Positions 29,401-35,400 of a stretch of 60,000 nucleotides of DNA are shown in pieces. Source of the DNA: Nematostella vectensis (Eukaryota > Cnidaria > Anthozoa > Actiniaria > Edwardsiidae). The number at the start of each line of letters is the position of its first letter. Within the stretch, counting starts at the first letter, position 1. Location of the stretch: assembly GCF_932526225.1 (NCBI RefSeq), contig NC_064038.1, positions 3,164,001-3,224,000 on the forward strand, written 5' to 3'. The notes under the pieces are model-generated. The model was not told where the DNA came from, made no database searches, and saw only the letters and a list, made by a program, of their open reading frames with translations. The translations under genes were made by a program, and so were the position numbers.

Positions 29401-32400
29401 TCGTAAACGGAGCTGGTCGCACCGATAACTCGGTCGCTTACGAGAGCTTAGAATTACAGTGTTTGTGTGACAATTCAATCGGTGATTCGTGATCGTGGTC
29501 GTTATCGGGGCTGGTCGCTTACGAGAGCGGTCGCTTACGAGAGCGGTCGCTCAGAGAGCTTCGACTGTAGTATGTTATTACAACTTCAACGATGCGCTAG
29601 CATTTGCATCATCACAATACATTTTAAACTTGCCGCTAGACACCTAGTCATTAGGTCGGTAATGTTTGACGACCTATGGGAGCTCAAATCCCGAAGCAGT
29701 CTTTAAGCTTAACCAATCACATTCAAACTAAGAAGTAATGAATATTTTATGAGAACTAGGCGCCATTTTTAATGATGTCCAGAAAACAATAGCCATTCTG
29801 CCCGATGTGATGTTTTATTTTGGTCATTTGTTGATGCTATGTCAATGTGTTTCTGTTGGTCAATGTGTTTCTGTTGGTCAATGTGTTTGTGTTAGTCAAT
29901 GTGTTTCTGTTGGTCAATGTGTTTCTGTTGGTCGATGTGTTTCTGTTGGTCAATGTGTTTCTGTTGGTTAATGTGTTTCTGTTGGTCAATGTGTTTCTGT
30001 TGGTCGATGTTTTTCTGTTGGTCGATGTTTTTCTGTTGGTCAATGTGTTTCTGTTGGTCAATGTGTTTCTGTTGGTCATTTTTTTTTCGTTGGTCAATGT
30101 ATTTCGTGGTCAGTGTGTTTCTGTTGGTCAATGTGTTTCGGTTAGTCAATGTATTTTTGTTGGTCAATGTGTAACTTGCTTTTAGTCAATGTCTGATCTA
30201 TGTTGCAATGAAAAAAACTATAAAAGCAGAGCATTTATCATACCTGCGTTTTTTTTTTACCTTTGCAAATAGTGTCAGCGGCCTCATAAGCGGCAATACC
30301 CAACTCGGGATGATCGAAACCAGATAAAACGTATCGGATTTTAGGTTGAGAAGAGAGGGTATTGTACATGTCCCTATCCTTGCTGATGACTTTATTCAAG
30401 CCAACAGTCATAAGTCGTACTCCTATGCTTTTTAGCTTAGCCACTGCCTTCTCAACGACACTTCTATCAACAGTTGCTTCCCTAGGCATGAACAAGACAA
30501 AAGTCTTTGGCACGACCTGGCGAACGCCTCCAAACATCGTGAAGGCCTGATCGGCCGCAACTTGGATCGCTTTACTGGGGTCGACACCCGAAGTACCTGT
30601 AAAGATATCAGGTGTGGTGAGTATCTGCTGAACTTGATCAGAAGCGTGCCAAGCGGAGGGGTTGTGAGTTTGTTATGGAAGGCAGGAGAAAAGCATATGT
30701 AGGATAGGATAAGCGAGTCACTCATTTTGTAGACAGCGTGTTATAAACGGGTAACAAAATGGACTATCCTCTTCAAAGATTGTTTTGCCCATACTGGATT
30801 TGAATTGAGCCCCTTTCAAACAAAAAGCAAACCTACTTCACAGGATGCTGTTTCCAACAAAGTACTTGTCAATAAACCCTTTCTCCAACTTTTCCTAAAT
30901 TTCAAAGCTAACGTATAACTTGGAATTCTCACAGTGTATTCAGGCGCTGGTCATTCCTCCCAGAACACTTTTAGTCTTCCTTGTGTTGTTTTATGTGATG
31001 TTGATTGAGCCCCTTTTTGAGCTAGTAAAATACACTGACCTGACAGCTTTATATTGGATATCTTATTCACGACGCTATCTCTGTAGTAACTTTCATCCAA
31101 CGGTAGGATCATGTCAGCGGTATCACTATACCGTACAATGCCGACATGCGCAAGACGGTTACTTATCGTCAGCAGTCCAGCCAGCCTCGTGTAGAACTTC
31201 TTAATGTTATCAAATTCCAGGCCCAAGTCACTGGAGTCAGGAATGCCAAACACAACGTCTACCCTTTGGTCACAAGCTGATGAAGAACAAGTTCAAACAT
31301 CATACGTTCAAACATCAATGTTTCCATTATTTTCATCAACGCTGTGTCTACTTGCACGGCTTCCGGTAAAAGAGGGGAAAAAAACTAGCTGCACAGCTGT
31401 CTCCAGTTTTCTCGATTTTTAGCATAAATAAAAAGTCTCTGGCTTTAAAACACTTCCACGATTATTTAGAACAGCCAAGCGACGATTTTTAGCCTGAAAA
31501 GCTATGCAACAAGCGGCCCGCAAATACTCGGCAAAGTATGAACGAAGCGTGGAGTTCGAGATTTCATGCATCCTTCATTATGTGCCGAGCATTCGCATGT
31601 CGCCTTTAGCGTATTTTTTCAAGCTCGAAGCCATCGTTTGACGGTACTAAATAACGGTGGGAGGTTTTTAAAGTCAAAACTTTTCATTTTGGCTTAATGG
31701 CAAAAAGAAAAAAGGGAAGTGCATCTACTTTTTTTCTCCTTGCACAGCTGTTATGGCGAAAACGAGGTGTCGAACTTCATGCTTCATGCTTCATTCATAC
31801 TGTGCCGAGCATTTGCGGGTCACTCAATGCACAGATTTCAAGCTAAAAAACATCTCTTGGCTTTTCTTAATAATCGTGGAAGTGTTTCAAAGCCAGAAAC
31901 TGGTTATTTAGGCTAAAAATAGAGAAAATTGGAGACAGCCGTGCAGCTAGTTTTTTTTTTCCTCCTTTACCGGAAGCCGTGCAAGTAGACACAGCGTTTT
32001 ATCAAACGTCCTTAGTTTTTTTAGTTGAAAGTTAAAGGAAATATATCAGTTCGGTTATATTATACCGTGACGTAGAATAGCCCTTGCGTTACCTTTACAC
32101 TGAGCCTGCGTAATGTCAGCTACTTTTGTTTCTAATTCGTCGAAATTCCTTGCACTGTACACATTGATGTCACTGCTTGCCATCGTGATCAACTCGAGAA
32201 CTTCAATGTCGCTGCCTACTCCCAGGGAGTACACCTCAACACCCTTCATCTTTAGAGGGCCGGACGCTATCCCCGGTGGTGTGAATGGGCCGCGGTCCTT
32301 GGTTTGGATTCCGTCTGTCAGTACGAGAGCTACCTAAAATTGGAGCAATATAGGGAACTTAATTAAAAGAAGGTCAATTACGCCGCTATTACATGCTCCC

Positions 32401-35400
32401 GCTCAACGTCGAGTGACTCAAAGAATCCATTTCCATCGGCTAATTCAAGCGAGAAACCAAGATATCAAATATCCTCAATAACATATCAGGCTTTATTCTT
32501 AGATTGTTATTACTTTGAAGTTTCCTCGCGAATAATAAACCGATGTATTTTTAATGCTAAACAATAACAAACGTGAGTAATTTGACATTTTTAAGTAAAA
32601 TGTAACGAAAAATGCTCCAGTGCTAAGTTGTCAATTCTCTACTAACTTCTATAAAAATTACTCGCTTTTAAAAGATGTCAGATGGCAGGTTGAAAAATCT
32701 AATCTATTGGATGCTTGGGGGCAATAAGCCTCTGAAAACCAGGATAAAATAAGTCTAGAAACTCTTTTCTGTCTTAGCAAGCATTGATAGCCTGGTTTGC
32801 AATGGCAATGTCTAAGTCCTCGACCATGAAACTTGAAGTTTTTTATCTTAAATGAGAAAAACGGCGATGCATCATCAAAGCTCTTTCAATTTTCTATTGT
32901 TTTCTACCCCCAAAACAGTCCCCAAACATTAATGGATTCGACTTGCGTAATATTGCTTTTTGGTTAAATTCTCGGTCCCTTCGGGACTCCATGTAGCCAA
33001 TGAAGAAGCCAACGGCGCCCAGACGAGTACACAGGGGACCCGCAAAGTATACGCCCAGCCCCCTTGTCAGCCAAAAAGGGGGTCATTTCTTATTTAACGG
33101 TCCTTCTATGACTACGCGCCCGCCTCTGCGAATCCTGGGTTCGAGCACGTGACCTACCTTCTTCCTGTCTGTCCTCATGCCGCCTTCTACAGTAAAAACT
33201 TTGCTATCGGCTAGAGCGAGGGCTTTGTCGATGAACGTGAGACCCCTTTGCAGTTTGAACTCGTCGATATCTCTCTTTATGTTAACGGCGTTTCGCTCTA
33301 CTCCTGTGTATTTGTTAAATGCAATCTCGACAACAGCGCTTGTACTATATGCGATGATAGCAAAATGGGTGCCTTGTTCCGAGATATCGTAGATGTCAAC
33401 AATGGATTTGGCGAACTTTTGGACCTAAAGACATAAAGACACGAAAGTAAATAATAAAAATAGGATTCACAGGTAAATTCATTAACAACTACTGGATTGA
33501 TCAGCAAAAATTATGATAATGCTTGAAAAGCTTGGGCAGCGTTGAAAATGCTGATGATAACAGCTATGGTGATTTGATGAAATAACGCAGCCTGTACCCC
33601 AGAAAATAGTATCCCAAATAAAATATGTAACACGCCTCAACACGAATAGAAAAAAGCTAACGAAGTTGAACATTGACTGTTCATAACAATAGTAATGATA
33701 ATATAACAAGCATTTTTTCATCATCATAGAATACAACTTCATTATTGCGATCATCATTCTCATAATCATTATTATCATCACCATTATCATAACTATCTTT
33801 ATTGCCGTTATCATTATCATCATCACCATTATCATAACTATCATTTTTGCCGTCATCATTATTATCATCATCACCATTATCAGAACTATCATTGCAATCA
33901 TCATTCACAATTAAAATCAAAATAAATAAAATAAAATAAATAAATTTAGTTGTTTTTGCACTATTGATGTCTTAAAGGCATTATTTCAGACTTGATCATA
34001 TCTCTTTTTATGGAGCTCTGCATTCGACAAAGTCTAGCGAGAATGACGACTTTTATACCGCTATCCGAACTTAAGAACGGTACTTATTTCTATATTTTAA
34101 ACACTTCTAAACATTTCGAAGATTCATGAGCTAAACCATTATATAAAGATTTACTTTTTTTACAACTTTTATCGTTCTGCCAAGCTTTCGCTATTTGGGT
34201 TTCTCTTAATTTCACTTTTAAGCTTAAATCTCAAATGTTACCCAGCATGCAAAGCAAAAGCAGAGAAAAACCGCTGGCTATGGCCTGCTATTGGAAGTCT
34301 TTTCACTGTTCTTTCGCAAGCTTAATTTTACCTTGACCCAATTACGCCTTCCTATACTGCCCGATGAGTCTAGAAGAAGAGCTAAATCGATAGGAATAGG
34401 GCAGCCCTCTGAAAACAAAGAAAAGACAGTGAGTTCACAGAAACACTTTTACAGGGATGTTCCAAAAATCTTTTTTTTAGGAAAGTCGACTTCGCGTCAT
34501 TAAGTATAAGGTACTTCTTACTTGTTATGACAGTTTTTCGGCATTTTAGAGGACACTCGTTTTCTTGCGGACAGCATCGCTCGCCGGGACTACACTCATC
34601 GTCCGAGTTACAAAGATGAACGGTCCCCTTGCATTCCCTGTGTGATTTGTACGTTAGCACCGTGGGACAGACTCTTCTCTGATATATCTCTGTAGGATAT
34701 AAAAACGACATTGACGATAGAAATGATGATGATGTTGGTAATGAATTTCTAAAAAAAATACATTAAAAATAAGAAAAAAGAGAGATGAGGCTAGTGCGAT
34801 TGAAACCTTAAATAAACTTCGGCGGTCAAAATAAAAAGGGGATGACCCTTAAGAGCTCCGGCAAAGTACGCTGGATCTTCGAGCATGGAGCAATATAAAA
34901 AGAAGATGTGTGAGTGAAGATGACGGTCAGCATTAAAAGGGGATGAGCGTAAAGAAGAGATGCAGAAAAAATGGACAAAAAATGGCGAGTAGAAAAGTTG
35001 GCGATCAGCATAAAAAGGGGATGCGCGAGTAGAAAAGTTGGCGATCAACATAAAAAGGGGATGCGCGAGTAGAAAAGTTGGCGATCAGCATAAAAAGGGG
35101 ATGCGCGAGTAGAAAAGATGGCGATCAACATAAAAAGGGGATGCGCGAGTAGAAAAGATGGCGATCAACATAAAAAGGGGATGCGCGAGTAGAAAAGTTG
35201 GCGATCAGCATAAAAAGGGGATGCGCGAGTAGAAAAGATGGCGATCAACATAAAAAGGGGATGCGCGAGTAGAAAAGTTGGCGATCAACATAAAAAGGGG
35301 ATGCGCGAGTAGAAAAGATGGCGGTCAGCATAAAAAGGGGATGCGCGAGTAGAAAAAATGGCGATCAACATAAAAAGGGGATGCGCGAGTAGAAAAGTTG

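Noticed and set aside
29837-30185. Overlapping frames on both strands of a TNRNTL or LLVNVF type
   Set aside because: Artefacts of an 18-bp VNTR.
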